Positions 45,406-56,700 of a stretch of 64,000 nt of DNA are shown here, in pieces. How positions within the stretch are numbered: the first letter of the stretch is position 1; each line of letters begins with the position of its first letter. The translations under genes and the position numbers were made by a program. The notes below the pieces were generated by a model. The model made no database searches. It was not told the DNA's origin and worked only from the letters and a program-made list of their open reading frames with translations. The DNA is from Phocoena phocoena (taxonomy: Eukaryota > Chordata > Mammalia > Artiodactyla > Phocoenidae): assembly GCF_963924675.1 (NCBI RefSeq), contig NC_089223.1:6150881-6214880 (forward strand), in the 5' to 3' direction.

Positions 45406-46989
45406 ATTCTGCTCAAGTCATAGTGACAAGCCAGAAATCCTCAACTCATTCAGTCATTCAATATTTATTGAAATGCCTACCATATAGTAGGGGCTCAAAG
45501 GTATTTGTTGAGTGGACCACTGCTAGAGGAATAACACAGCACGTGATCACTCTGGAATTGGAAATCCTACCATTAAAGTCACTGTGGAGGTGGCCAGCGA
45601 AGGAAGTCAGTACCATTGCCAGAATGCCCCTGTTCGAGTGGACACACCAGACAATAAGACCTTCAGCCCAGTACTAATTTGTAAGAAGATTTTTATCTTA
45701 CTTAATTGCTTCTTTAAGCAACAAGTAAAGATAATACCAAGGAGAACATTTTCTATAAAGGCAACAAAATAAGAAAGATGTCAGTAAAATATACCATATT
45801 ATTTTAATAGTAAAATTAAACAAATTATTTTAGATAGTATAAGTCCTGTGCTGAAATAACTGACAAATGATTTGGGGCAAAATGAACAAGTAGATTATGG
45901 AATGGCAAAGTGACTTTCTATAGTAAAGATCTATACAAGCATTTAAATAGTATGTTTATCATTCAATTTGAAATAATCCCTGTAAGGTTGTTTCTTCATC
46001 AGAAGACTTCAAAACTGCATATACTGTGATGGTTTTTTATTTAGCCAATAAGTATATAAGTGTTCAGTCAATAAGAATCTCTCCTGCTTACTCATTCCAC
46101 TTATCCCAGAATGTCTGTCTACATTACATCTATATCATTAGAAACTCAGAAAATAATTATTATTTTTCTCCAAATACAGAAATTTTATGTAGCTTTTATT
46201 ACTTAAATAACTATTTTCAACTGTTTAAGAATTGTATTAAAGTATATGATAGAATTTCTGCATGTTTTAACAGACAAATTTGAATTTACTAACAGAAACT
46301 TCATAGTTACAGCTGAGAATAGTTTTTCTCTGGAAAAAAATATAGCTGTGTAATTAGACTGTGATACTAAATTCTAAATATTTTATTAAATTGTATAATC
46401 GTTAATGTAATGTGACAAATTATTTTCTGAAATTCTGTGTAGATGTTTAGTGACTATAATGAGAAGTTAATCTTAGCAGTGGTTTTAGGATTTCTTTTAT
46501 TTCAGTTCATGAAACCAAAACCAAATTGGTATCAAACCCAGTGGATGGCAGGAAACCATACCATCCACTGATTTCAAATTTTCTTTGAATATATGAACAC
46601 TCCTACCCAGAATGCTCTGTTTTGCTGGTAAGTCAACAGCTTGGCTCTTTTCTGCCCTTTCTTTTTTCTTTTCTTTTTTAAGGATACACTTTATTATGTT
46701 GTAGGGAAAAAAAAAGTTATGAAAGAGGGAAAGATGATATCAAATTGCCTGAGCATTTATTGAAATGTGTGCCAGATACAGTGTTAGTTCCTCCCACACA
46801 TAAGCTAAACTCATGCTTTCCTTTATACTGAAACTTGCTCTTTTCCCATTATTCCAATTAAGGAAATAGCTCTTACTTTTCACTGAGTTGCCCAGGCCAA
46901 AAAGTTTTAAGTTATTTTGGACTATTTATATCCTTACACCCAACCTCCTTCTTGGAAGTAGATCTACTCTACTTTCACTGTATGTCGTG
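45406..46989. other. Unassigned stretch with a possible L2 scrap
   Basis: 45438-45480 ('cattcagtcattcaatattt') could be the end of an L2 on the minus strand. A 10-base inverted repeat lies at 46539-46548 and 46561-46570. Pyrimidine-rich runs occur near 46650-46680. The 85-codon frame at 46026-46283 is AT-rich noise. Confidence 0.35.
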
Positions 46990-47545
46990 GATCTGACAGC
47001 TTGTTGTACATCCAAAAGCATCATCCATGGTCTGATTTGGATCATCACTTTTCCCAGACTCCTGTAAAAGCTTTCTAATGGGTTCTCTGTTCAATTCACG
47101 TTTCTCCAGTTTATTTTCCATACTGCCTTCAGAGAGCCTTTTAAAAACTTAAATAAAAATCAGAGCCTTACAATAGCTTGAAATATTCTGCACGTCTGGC
47201 CCCTGGATACTTCTCAACTCCATTTTCCTTCATGGTGCTTCAGCCATTCTTGGTAGAACATTCCAGAGCATTCCTGCCATAGAACCTTTGCACAGAAGGA
47301 GCTTCCTCCAGGCACTGCAGAGCTAACTCCCTAATTACCTTCAGATGTTCAAATTTTACCTTTTTCTGACAGCTTTAACCTACTTCATTTAAAATATCAA
47401 ACTTTCCCTTCCCCAATTGCCTCTCAATCACTTTATCTTTTTTTCTGTTTTTAATAATAGCCCTTACAATGTGACTTAATACTAAGTGTTTGTTAGTTAT
47501 CTAATCACTAGGAAGTTATAGCTCTGAGGACTGTGTTAGGAACAT
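46990..47545 (+). mobile_element. L2 LINE fragment
   Basis: 'ccatactgccttcagagagc', 'cagagccttacaatagcttg', 'gtctggcccctggatacttc', 'catagaacctttgcacagaa' and 'ttagttatctaatcactagg' follow the order of L2, more upstream than the copy at 44375. Confidence 0.6.
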
Positions 47546-48149
47546 TCTTAGGGATAACAAAGTTGGCGACTTTGTTTACTCCAGTATATCTACTGTCCGG
47601 ACGCTTGTAACATAACAGATAGTAAGCATGTAACAGATAATTATTAATATTGTAAACCAATGAATTAATATATTCTCCTTTGATTCTTATACATTCCTGT
47701 AAGTTGTTTTCTTATTCATATAAGATACTGACTATCCTACATATTGAGAAAAACCTGGGATCATACAACATAAAACAGATAAAATTCAGCCTTTCTCAGG
47801 AAAAGAGTAATAATCAATTCTAAAACCATATTCTTCACTCTGATTTTTTTTTTATTTTATGTTATTTTTTATTGCTTAGTGACCTAGGCTGGTCTTTTAA
47901 AGTGTACTACAGTCTACAATCAGCTGAAACTATTGAAAAAAAAAGAGAGTTTATTCCTGAAAATGTTGTTTCATTTTACCACACAATCTCCCAGTAGTTT
48001 CAGACTATTTTGAATGACCTGTTTTGACCAAGAAAATAGTGAAAGTGACATTCTAGGAGTTCTGATTCTGAGCTTTCAAAAGGATTCACAGATCCTACTT
48101 TCACAAAGAGGGAACCCCTCTGCCACGTAACAAAGTCTAGGCCAGCCCA
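47546..48149. other. Unassigned spacer
   Basis: T-rich run near 47845-47860 and no recognised element. The 150-codon minus frame at 48000-48452 extends into here from the LTR region and looks like chance. Confidence 0.4.
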
Positions 48150-48408
48150 TCCCTTGAGAATTAGAAACACGTGGGAAGAGAAAGTCACGTGGAGAAAAGT
48201 GTGGCCCTCCCACCAACAGCCAGCACCTGGGCCCCAGCATGAGCGTGGGGTCACCTGGGAGTCTCCTTGCCCAGCTGCTCTGCCCTGCACAACACCAGAG
48301 AGGGCAGAGAAGAGCTGTCCTTGCCAAACTGGACACAAATTCCTGATCCTTGGAATCGGTGAGCAATGAGCATCATGGTTGTTTTGAGCCAGTAAAACTC
48401 GGAGAGGT
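48150..48408 (+). mobile_element. MLT1-type LTR, 3' part
   Basis: 'cacgtggagaaaagtgtggc', 'cccaccaacagccagcacct' and 'catggttgttttgagccag' match the second half of old MLT1 LTRs. The 5' part is lost. Confidence 0.55.
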
Positions 48409-48424
48409 TCATCCAGAAGCCATA

Positions 48425-48808
48425 TCAGTCTCCTCGGGCTGCCAAATACCACAGCCTGGGGGTTTAAACAATGGAAATTTACTTCCTCACAGTTCTGGGG
48501 GCTGGAAGACCACGATCAAGGTGCTGTCAGGGCTGGTTTCTGGTGGGAGCTCTCTTCCTAGCTTGCAGACGGCTACCTTCTCACTGTGTCCTCACCTGAC
48601 TTTCCCCATGTGTGTGGAAAGAACACTCTCGGTCTCTTCCTCTTTTGACAAAGACGTCAATCCTATTGGATTTGGCACCACCCTTATCACCTCATTTCAC
48701 CCTAATTATCTCCCTACAGGCCCTATCTGCAAATACAGTCACGTTGCGGGGCAGGAATACAACTTATGAATTCTGGGGGGACACAATTCAATCCGTAACA
48801 GCAGCAAT
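48425..48808 (-). mobile_element. MaLR LTR, minus strand
   Basis: Plus-strand wording 'gtctcctcgggctgccaaat', 'taccacagcctgggggttta', 'ttctgggggctggaagacca', 'cctatctgcaaatacagtca' and 'cacaattcaatccgtaacag' is the reverse of a MaLR LTR from its end to its start. It abuts the MLT1 part to its left. Confidence 0.8.
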
Positions 48809-49889
48809 AGAGAACTTACGGCTACAGAATAGTTCTTAAGTAGCAATTAATCCCATAATGACCTTCCACATGATAAATGCCAAGCATGAATAGTCCTAGA
48901 GAGGACTAACATATGTGACATTGCTACTTCTTATATTTAAAATAAGCTAATAAACTAATGCTTTCATTTAAAATGATAAAAGTCAAATGTTTCTGCCATT
49001 GCTATTGTGTGGGGCTAGCTGAGTATCATTGATTTTTTTAACCACTAGTTCCCTTAAACGGAAGCAAAAAATAATAATAAAAGAAAGTTACATGGTACCA
49101 TTCCCTTAAAACTTGTGATGTGCTACCCTTGCCCATAACCGGGACAAACTCTTATCCTATCACAGTTTGCCATCAGCTGAAGCAGCATTAATGATCAAAG
49201 TGACACTCAGCCAGCCTGGTCCAGAGCCAGAGACTTGCTTATTCATCTCTTTCTCAGCAAATGACTTTGCTGTTCTTTGATCTAATATTTTATGTAACTT
49301 CTTTTTGACTCCATTTCACCAAGGTTAAAAAATAAGATTAAAAATACTTTCTCTTAAATACTGTACTTAAAAATACCTCCTGAGGCTAACGGTACTGATG
49401 CACTGAGGATAACTGTGCTAATTTTCATCAGCATACTTGGAACTCCTTGATGAAAGGCTGTAACTAGCAGAACATATTACCATTTTTTAGAAGAGAATAC
49501 TCATCGTTTCTCGATGCTCTAGCGATTCTCATTTTTTCTATTCATTTTACTAATATGGCCCAGATTTCTGGGGACAAAGGGGAAAATTTTAACATTCCTT
49601 TTTTACTTTGAAATTAGGAAACATTGTTAAAATGTTTAAACTGTCGTTTGAATTAACCTGTAAAAATAGAGTGTTTTAAAAGTTAATACTAAATATAACT
49701 TGTTGGTATCTATGTTAAATTTCATTTCTAAAATGTTTTTACCCAAAAAGCCAATCACCTAGACTTTGCAAAGCTTTCAATTAGGGTAAGCTGCAATTAA
49801 AAAACTGACAGAGTCGTCCCTAATCCAGGTGATCTCAGAAACTCAGGTACAAGTTGAAGTCACCTGGGACAAGGAGTGCTTTCCATCCA
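48809..49889. other. Unassigned 1.1-kb stretch
   Basis: AT-rich DNA with no recognised repeat. Nothing looks exonic. Confidence 0.4.
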
Positions 49890-50110
49890 ATTAAGGAGGC
49901 AAAGGTTTTCATTCATTCACCAAATACTTATCGTGCACATTCATTATGGCAGGCCCGTGCTAGATGCTGGAAGCAGTAAGATGAGGAGAGGGGTGGGGGC
50001 AACTTATAGGGAGTGCTCCGGGAAGGCTTCAAGGTGGAGGTGGCTGGGTGAGAAAGATAAAGCAAAATGCCATCTGTGGGAATTCACAAGTCCACAGCCC
50101 CTAATTAACT
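49890..50110 (-). mobile_element. L2 3' end, minus strand
   Basis: 'ttcattcattcaccaaatac', 'aggcccgtgctagatgctgg', then 'ctccgggaaggcttcaaggt', is the reverse of L2. Confidence 0.6.
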
Positions 50111-51149
50111 GATATAGAGAATGATTAAAAAATATACTATGACCGTGGCCTAAATTTGAAGAGCAGGTAGTATAGTATACTATACTATAGTGTACTATAA
50201 CCATAGCGAAAAATGTTCTGTTTAGGTATTCAAATCTGAAGAGTGTTTAAAAGAAAGAAACTGTCTAAGAAATAAAATATAAACATTCCCATTCTCTTTC
50301 ATTTTAAAACCTTAGATGCTATAGTAATAGATTAAAGAAGAGATGTTTTTGGCATTCTGATGAAGAATCGTTTTATAAACATTTTAGTATAAATTTAAAC
50401 ATAAATATCCTTTACTACTTTTTTAGAGAATAAGCAATTTTTAATTATTTAGAGCTTAAATTTTTATTTTGCTTCTTTGGTAAAATTTTAATGACTTTCA
50501 TACAAGGAACAGCATCTGGCTTGATCTCATGAGATACTCTGAGCAAGAGAGTCTGTACATTCATAAAATTATGAGAAAATCCACATTTATTTTCACTCAT
50601 CAGGACTTCCTAGAGGGCACTGCATTTCTCTACAGAACCTTATATTTCAAAACATCTGGGTCAGAATAGAACCATTATTCTTTGAGGAATAATGATTGTA
50701 ATGGGCTAAAAGTTCCCCTAAGTACACTAAAATGAATTTATAGGACATTATTGACTTGAAGAAACTTAGATACACACATGCGTTGGTTATGTATCACCAC
50801 TTTGAGATTATGATTAGTGTGGTCTGATTATAGACATGAAATTAAAGCCAAGATGCTTCACCAACATAAGGATGTATTTTTTTTCTGGGAGGTTGCTGGT
50901 AGTTTTATAACCTGAAGAGAAATTTCTTTGTGTATTTCAACGGTCCATACTGGTAACCAATTGAAAACCAAACGCCGTGGGAGAGAAAATTGACGATATC
51001 CACTTTAGATATATCTTACTGTTCTCCTTGGTGAATTACCATTTATGGAGGCCAGGTTGGAAGGTCATAAGAGGTGAAGCTGCAAGAAAGAACACTGCAG
51101 AGGTCATCCAGGCCATAGCCACCATTTTCCAGGGTTTGTCAGCGACTTG
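50111..51149. other. Unassigned stretch with a perfect palindrome
   Basis: Holds the 20-base palindrome at 50168-50187. The remainder is unassigned AT-rich DNA. Confidence 0.4.
50168..50187. repeat. Perfect 20-bp palindrome
   Basis: TAGTATAGTATACTATACTA equals its own reverse complement. It is a simple AT-rich palindrome able to extrude as a cruciform. Confidence 0.95.
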
Positions 51150-51310
51150 TGTCACCGGTTAGTCTCCAGAAGATGGCCCTCCAAGCAGTCACACCTGTGT
51201 CCTCCCTCCCCTTAAGCTGGGACTTGACCTGTGACTGCTTTGACTCTGAGACCAGGACGCTGGGAGAAGCCCAAGTCACGTGGAGATGTCCTGTACGCTG
51301 AGGGCAGAGG
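51150..51310 (+). mobile_element. MLT1 LTR, left part (interrupted)
   Basis: 'gctgggacttgacctgtgac', 'ctgctttgactctgagacca' and 'gaagcccaagtcacgtggag' are MLT1 landmarks. The continuation is found after 51885. Confidence 0.6.
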
Positions 51311-51885
51311 GAGACGGGAGGGTGAAAAAGTGCTCACTGAATCCATCGTCCTCAGACTTTTGGAGAACTCTGCCTAGCTGCAACTGAGACAGGCTGGGAC
51401 CTGGGACCTGGGACCCTTTGCTGCAGCGCTTGCACTTGGACAAATATCTCCTCAAGCAGCAAAATACAAAGAAACTATAAGGGACTAAAAATAACTGTGT
51501 GCATGCACAGTTGGTGAAGATTACGGACAATAAGATACAAAAAGACCGGAAAAACTCAACTGCCACTTCTGAAGAGCCGAAAAGCAGGGTATCTGGAGCA
51601 AAAGCAGAAGCACATGCCCCCTGCATTCAGCACCACCAAAGGGGCGGTCAAAAGACCTCAGCCACCCCTCTGGCCTGATACCTGGACACACCCCTACCTT
51701 CACCCCGTATGAGGAACAAGCTCACTCCCTCCTTGGCAAGCAAACAAGCAAGGGAAACTGCTGTTTGTTCTTTCCCCCCTGTTGCAGCAGGGGCTCCAAA
51801 AAAGCCTTGCCTGAATATTTTGTCTGGCCTCTCGTCAATTTTTATTGATTAAGGAGGCCAAGAACCCTGGCCAGTAAGACCACTA
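51311..51885 (+). mobile_element. ERV LTR inserted into the MLT1 LTR
   Basis: The last 60 bases ('gtctggcctctcgtcaattt', 'attaaggaggccaagaaccc', 'tggccagtaagacc') have the style of an ERV U5 end. Upstream is C-rich LTR-like DNA with 'gtatgaggaacaagctcact' and a short doubled GGGACCT at 51404-51417. Edges are inferred from where MLT1 wording stops and restarts. The start and target duplication are not resolved. Confidence 0.55.
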
Positions 51886-52030
51886 TCAGACTGCACACGC
51901 AGAGGAGATCCCAGGCAACAACCTCCCAGCTGAGCCCAGCAAAGCCAGAACTATGAGAGATAATAATACATTGTTGCATCAGGCCACCAAGTTTGGGGTA
52001 ATTTTTTTACTCAGCAATAAATCATCTGGA
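51886..52030 (+). mobile_element. MLT1 LTR, right part
   Basis: 'ctcccagctgagcccagcaa', 'gcatcaggccaccaagtttg' and 'actcagcaataaatcatctg' complete the MLT1 interrupted at 51310. Confidence 0.65.
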
Positions 52031-52424
52031 GACTTGCCTAGAAACCAGAGCTGGAACACGAAGATGACGACCCACCTCCACTAAATTCTTACGTCCTGAC
52101 TTTGTCTACAGTCACCTGCCATGTGGGTATCACCACCTCCTCTGAATATCTGTAGTATTTATTACAAAAAATCAACATTTGATACTAAGCAAATACTGCT
52201 TTGTATGGTTAGCTGTCTATTGATAACTTCTTTATCTCTAACAAGAAAGTAGAATATAGCTGCTTCTTCATCTTCAGGATGAGGAGAAACAGCAGAACCA
52301 CATGACCTCCATCTGCAGCAGTTATGTAGAGATTACAATGATATTTTAAAAATTGTTCCATTACCTTTACTTAATATGCACTGAACGTCAATGACTGTCT
52401 ACGTGCCACCTGGCTAGGTTATGA
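52031..52424. other. Unassigned spacer
   Basis: No recognised element. Confidence 0.4.
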
Positions 52425-52590
52425 CAGGGGTTCCACCTAGAGGGCTTGTGAAAACCAGATTGGGGGACTCCATCCCCCAGAGTTTCTGATTCACAAGGTC
52501 TGAAATGTGGTCCAAGAATGTGCATCTCTAACAAGTTCCCAAGTGACGCTGACGCTGCAGGTCCCAGACAACATTTTGAGAACCTCAGGG
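52425..52590 (+). mobile_element. MER20 (hAT-Charlie MITE)
   Basis: 'agagggcttgtgaaaaccag', 'ccccagagtttctgattcac', 'atgtgcatctctaacaagtt', 'cccaagtgacgctgacgctg' and 'acaacattttgagaacctca' follow the MER20 consensus from start to end. It is nearly full length. Confidence 0.9.
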
Positions 52591-53127
52591 TTAAGATAAT
52601 GCCCAGACAGTATTTTCTAGGATTGTTAGTCCCCCCAAATTACAAATCAGGTAAAAGTCAGTTTGTCTGCTATGCTTCTCCATTCCTCATCCTGGGCTGT
52701 GCCCCTTTGTGATTCCTCTGCTTTACGACCCTCTCCATGGGCAGTGCCTTTAGGTCATCCCTGCCTCTCCATGTAAAGTCCTCCAAACATACAGAACATG
52801 CCAAAATTCCCACTGCCTTCTACTTTTGATTCAGAAATACTGCATTAAATGATCAAGTTTGAGCTCATCCTGGGTTGAGATTATACCGGTATATTCTTGT
52901 ACCAGCAGTGCCCAAGAACACAGTGCCTGATGTATAGAGTTGGTACCTATCTCTATACATCAGGCACTGTTTTTAGGTAAAATTAAATAAAAATTCAATG
53001 TACAGTGTGACTTACTGATCATTTTGCCATGGTGCTACATGGCAAGGATTCTATACAAGTTTAAGAATTATGTCTGTGAACTGAAAAGGAATAAAACACC
53101 AATATTTGATTTTCAAGTGATTTAAAA
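52591..53127. other. Unassigned spacer containing the inverted repeat
   Basis: Besides the hairpin at 52920, the stretch is ordinary unique-looking DNA. The motif CAGTGCCTGATGTATAG has a faint MIR/L2-end flavour. Confidence 0.35.
52920..52970. repeat. Perfect inverted repeat (20-bp arms, 11-base loop)
   Basis: ACAGTGCCTGATGTATAGAG at 52920-52939 is exactly complementary to 52951-52970. The loop TTGGTACCTAT holds a GGTACC palindrome. The flanks are not inverted beyond these arms except a few A/T bases. Confidence 0.95.
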
Positions 53128-53640
53128 AACAGTAAAAAAGAATGAAATAATGTCATTTGCAGCAACATGAATGGAACTAGAGATTGTCATACTGAGTGAA
53201 GTAAGCCAGACAGAGGAAGACAAATATCAATCATATGATATCACATATGTGGAATTAAAAAAGAAAAGGTACAAATGAACTTATTTACAAAATAGAGTCA
53301 CAGATGTAGAAAACAAACTTATGGTTACCAGGGAGGAATGGGGAGGAGGGATAAATTGGGAGATTGGGATTGTCACATACACACTACTATATATAAAAGA
53401 GATAACTAATAAGGACCTACTGTATAGCTCAGGGAACTCTACTCAATACTCTGTAACGACCTTTATGGGAGAAGAATCTTAAAAAAGGGTGTATATATGT
53501 ATATGTATAACTGATTCACTTTGCCGTACACCTGAAACTAGCACAACATTGTAAATCAACTATACTCAATAAAAATTGTTAAAATTAATTAATTAAAAAA
53601 AAAAACAAAAAACAAACAAACAAAAAAACAAAAACCCAAG
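53128..53640 (+). mobile_element. L1 3' end, 5'-truncated
   Basis: Starts near 'agtaaaaaagaatgaaataa', passes the ORF2 end and the 3' UTR block 'ttatggttaccagggaggaa', the 'ctactgtatagctcagggaa' block and the terminal 'gtaaatcaactatactcaat', then a long (CAAA)n-like A-rich tail to about 53640. Confidence 0.92.
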
Positions 53641-53934
53641 AAAACAGAGGCAACGACAGACATTTGTTAAGTTCCTGTGTTAACGAGAACCAGGGAGAAT
53701 GATGAATAGGGCACAATCGCGGCTACTTACAGACTCGGGGAAGACAAGAGGGATGGATGAGATTCTGCTTTAAGCTATGGAGGCTCTAAGCACTCTGCTC
53801 AAACACAGAAAAGATCTCTCTTGTTAGAGTGAGGTATTCAGGCACATGCCTGCCACAGCATAATGTGCCTGAATTTTATATATTTTATATATTCATACTT
53901 CACATAGTTTTTATATTCATACTTTACATATATC
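53641..53934. other. Unassigned spacer
   Basis: Contains two similar AT-rich units 'tatattcatactt' (53890, 53913 regions) and nothing else of note. Confidence 0.35.
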
Positions 53935-54100
53935 GACCCACCGAATCCTCATGATAACCCTGTGTGGTAGAGACTGTTCTTTTCAGCATCCCCATTGCAC
54001 AGATCAGGAAACCGAGTCACAGAGAACATGTTAATAGAATTGAACTTGGGCAGACTGGTCCTAGAGACTGGGGTTCTTGTGACTAGGCTGCAATGCTCTC
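53935..54100 (-). mobile_element. MIR SINE, minus strand
   Basis: 'aatcctcatgataaccctgt', 'cagatcaggaaaccgagtca' and 'gagaacatgttaatagaatt' are the reverse of MIR. Confidence 0.75.
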
Positions 54101-55249
54101 TTTTAAGGCAATAAGACAGTACAATTCTGGAACAGTTCCAAATGGCAGCATTAAGAACACAGATCTGTCTCTTCCTTGGCTCCACTCCTACCGTACATGA
54201 CGTTTTTACCAGAATAGTTGACAGGTTCACCTCTAAAACAGCTCTGAATTTATAAAATCTGTACTATTAGCCTGAAAAGACTATAACACTGTATAGTTAA
54301 ACCAAGTTGATCCACACCAATTATCCCCAAATGGACAGGTTTAGGCATATGGAAAACCACACAGAGCACATAACAAGGAGTCTGCTTTGTTACTCGTTTT
54401 TTAAATGAGTAACTGAATGAGCAATAGTAAAGTTGCATATGTAACAGACTGTGGTCCATTCACTTCATAGGTCCAGTATTTGATACCTAAGAGCGTATGC
54501 ATTACCTCCATGTATACGTAAGGATACATATATGTGGAAAAGGACATACTTTCGTTTGTATTTCTCACAATTTTCAGTGTAATTTATAATATACCAGAGA
54601 CTGAGATGTTAGACACAATAACGTAAAAATTATAAAATGTAAGTATATTTGGCATTTGAGGTCGTGTGTTATTACTAACAGCTAATGTTATATATGCAGC
54701 TCTTGCAAAGTTATACTGATTTAGTTTCAAGGAGTTGAGATTATTAATATTTCAAAGGCTACAATTTATATCTAATTATACTAAACTTTACTACACTAAG
54801 ACGAAAACATACAATCATACCATTTATAAATTGGTGTTTCCAATATAATTTCATAAGGTATTATCTTTATAAGTATAGTTATTTTGCATACAAAGAAGGC
54901 ATTGTTTTATCTTAATTAGGTTATTTAAATTCTGAACCATTAAGGAAAACAGCATTCCGGTATAAAGCACGTTTATCATAGCTACCGGCAGTATCTTTTT
55001 ACCTAATAATTAGGATGGAAACTGAGTATCCAATTTCCCAGTAGTTAAAGCAATTTTTATGCTGATAAACATATAATGAACATCTATGTGACGTTTACTG
55101 GGCTAGGTGTTCAACATTTAAAAATGAATGTGAACTCAGCAATTATAAGGGTGATCATGATAATGCCTGGTACATAACAGATACTCAATAAATATTTCTT
55201 GAAGAATCAATAGATAAATGAATTAAAGCTAATATTTTAGAACTCTTTT
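54101..55249. other. Mostly unassigned AT-rich 1.1-kb stretch
   Basis: A possible L2/MIR 3' terminal scrap occurs at 55155-55225 ('tgcctggtacataacagata', 'ctcaataaatatttcttga'). The 54500-55080 part has no repeat wording. Confidence 0.35.
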
Positions 55250-55440
55250 TTAATGCCAGGCACTGTTCTAAATACTTTCATGTATTAAAACATTTAATTT
55301 TCCTAACAATCGTACTATTTTCATAATTTTCCAGATGAGGAAATGGGCCTTAGGAGGAAATACCCTCCGTGTCACCCAGCTATCACATAGCACAGCTGAG
55401 TTTCCAAGCCAGGTTTGTCTGCTCCAGCAGAAAAATCAGC
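55250..55440 (-). mobile_element. MIR SINE, minus strand
   Basis: 'gccaggcactgttctaaata', 'ccagatgaggaaatgggcct' and 'gtgtcacccagctatcacat' are the reverse of MIR. Confidence 0.75.
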
Positions 55441-55639
55441 CTTGTACGCAGTGAAGTCTGCTAGCAACTGGTGTGATGGTGTTATCACAGACATGCAAAA
55501 ACATGCTCTGACAGCAAAAAGGAGGTGATTTTTTCTGATTCTCTGGAATGGAAAATATTTTACAGCTGAGGGAAAATATTTTCCCTTTTTAGCTGGGGAA
55601 AAATTCAACCACCAAAGAACAGGAAAAGAACAGCCAGGG
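55441..55639. other. Unassigned spacer
   Basis: Contains the direct repeat GGAAAATATTTT (55549-55580 area) and no recognised element. Confidence 0.4.
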
Positions 55640-55930
55640 TAGAGGGGGAAATGCCAGCATGGCTGTCTATTCAGGCAGTTATCAGTAGATCAATAAGTTC
55701 ACAGCAATCAGAGTGAAATGACTCTAGTGAGACCTGGAAGGAGAAATGTGTTTGGCATCCAGTCATTAAGGGACCTTGTGTACCATGACAAGGAAATTAG
55801 ATTTATTGGGAAGACAGTAGGAAGTAATCAGAGTCACTTAAGCAGAGGCGTGATATTGTCAAATTATCTTCTATGAAGTTAACCCGTTGACAGAGTCAAG
55901 CCTGGTCCTTGACAGAGAGGAGTCAGGAGC
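55640..55930 (-). mobile_element. L2 LINE fragment, minus strand
   Basis: 'cattaagggaccttgtgtac', 'ttaagcagaggcgtgatatt' and 'gtcaaattatcttctatgaa' mirror the L2 block seen in plus orientation at 46990. Confidence 0.5.
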
Positions 55931-56239
55931 AATAAGCGGTGAGAGGAACCAAGAGGAAATAAGCGACCATGATCGGGGATCCATACTTGATCTCACTGTG
56001 CTACTGCACTCCTCCTGGCCCATTTGTTTTTCACTTTGAAGACATGCAAATCACTATGGCAATTTGCATAACTAACACAATCAAAACAGTACCAGAGCCC
56101 TGCTTTAAACCACAGCTGCCAGTGTTTTTCCTGCTCTCTCACTTTCTGCCCTACCACCCAGCTAGTTTCCCCAGGCCCCCACTACTTCCTTCAGCCAGTG
56201 CAACAGAGAGAGAGACGTTCAAAAGCTAGTGGTGGTCAT
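55931..56239. other. Unassigned spacer
   Basis: An 86-codon plus frame at 55969-56229 is proline and leucine rich with no domain. I do not call it coding. Confidence 0.35.
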
Positions 56240-56700
56240 GTGGGTCAGTGTTCTCCAGAGAAACAGAACCAAGAGAAGATATATATGTATATATGCATAT
56301 AAATGGAAAATAATATATATACAGAGCATTAACATGCTGCACTTTGTATTATATAATATATATCAATCTCTTTATATAATATAGAGAGATTTTGTTTTGT
56401 AAGGACTTGGCACATGCAATTATGGAAGCTGGGAAGTCCAACAGCTGCAGCATGGACCAGCAGACAGAGATCCAGGAGAGCAGATATGGCAGATAAGGCT
56501 GACGGCAGTCTACCAGAGAACCTCCTCTTCCTTGAGGAGTCCAGTATTTTCATTCTATTCAGGCTTTCGACTGATTGGATGAGCCCCACTCACATTATGA
56601 AGAGCAATCTGCTCACCAATTTAAATATTAATCTCATTGAAAAACATCCAATTCAACACATGGAATTAACAATCAAAGCGGTCATTCACGTTTCTAGTTG
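56240..56700 (-). mobile_element. LTR-like interspersed repeat (same family as 28105), minus strand
   Basis: 'tgttctccagagaaacagaa', an AT-rich tract with 'atatatcaatctc' (56280-56390), 'gcaattatggaagctgggaa', 'cctcctcttccttgaggagt', 'actgattggatgagccccac' and 'aatctgctcaccaatttaaa' run in the usual order. The element is long, common in mammals, and unnamed here. Small pieces at the right end continue to about 56700. Confidence 0.7.

Noticed and set aside
48000..48452. 150-codon minus frame, the longest in the window
   Set aside because: It overlaps an MLT1 LTR and the start of a MaLR LTR. The peptide has no known domain and follows from GC-rich LTR text.
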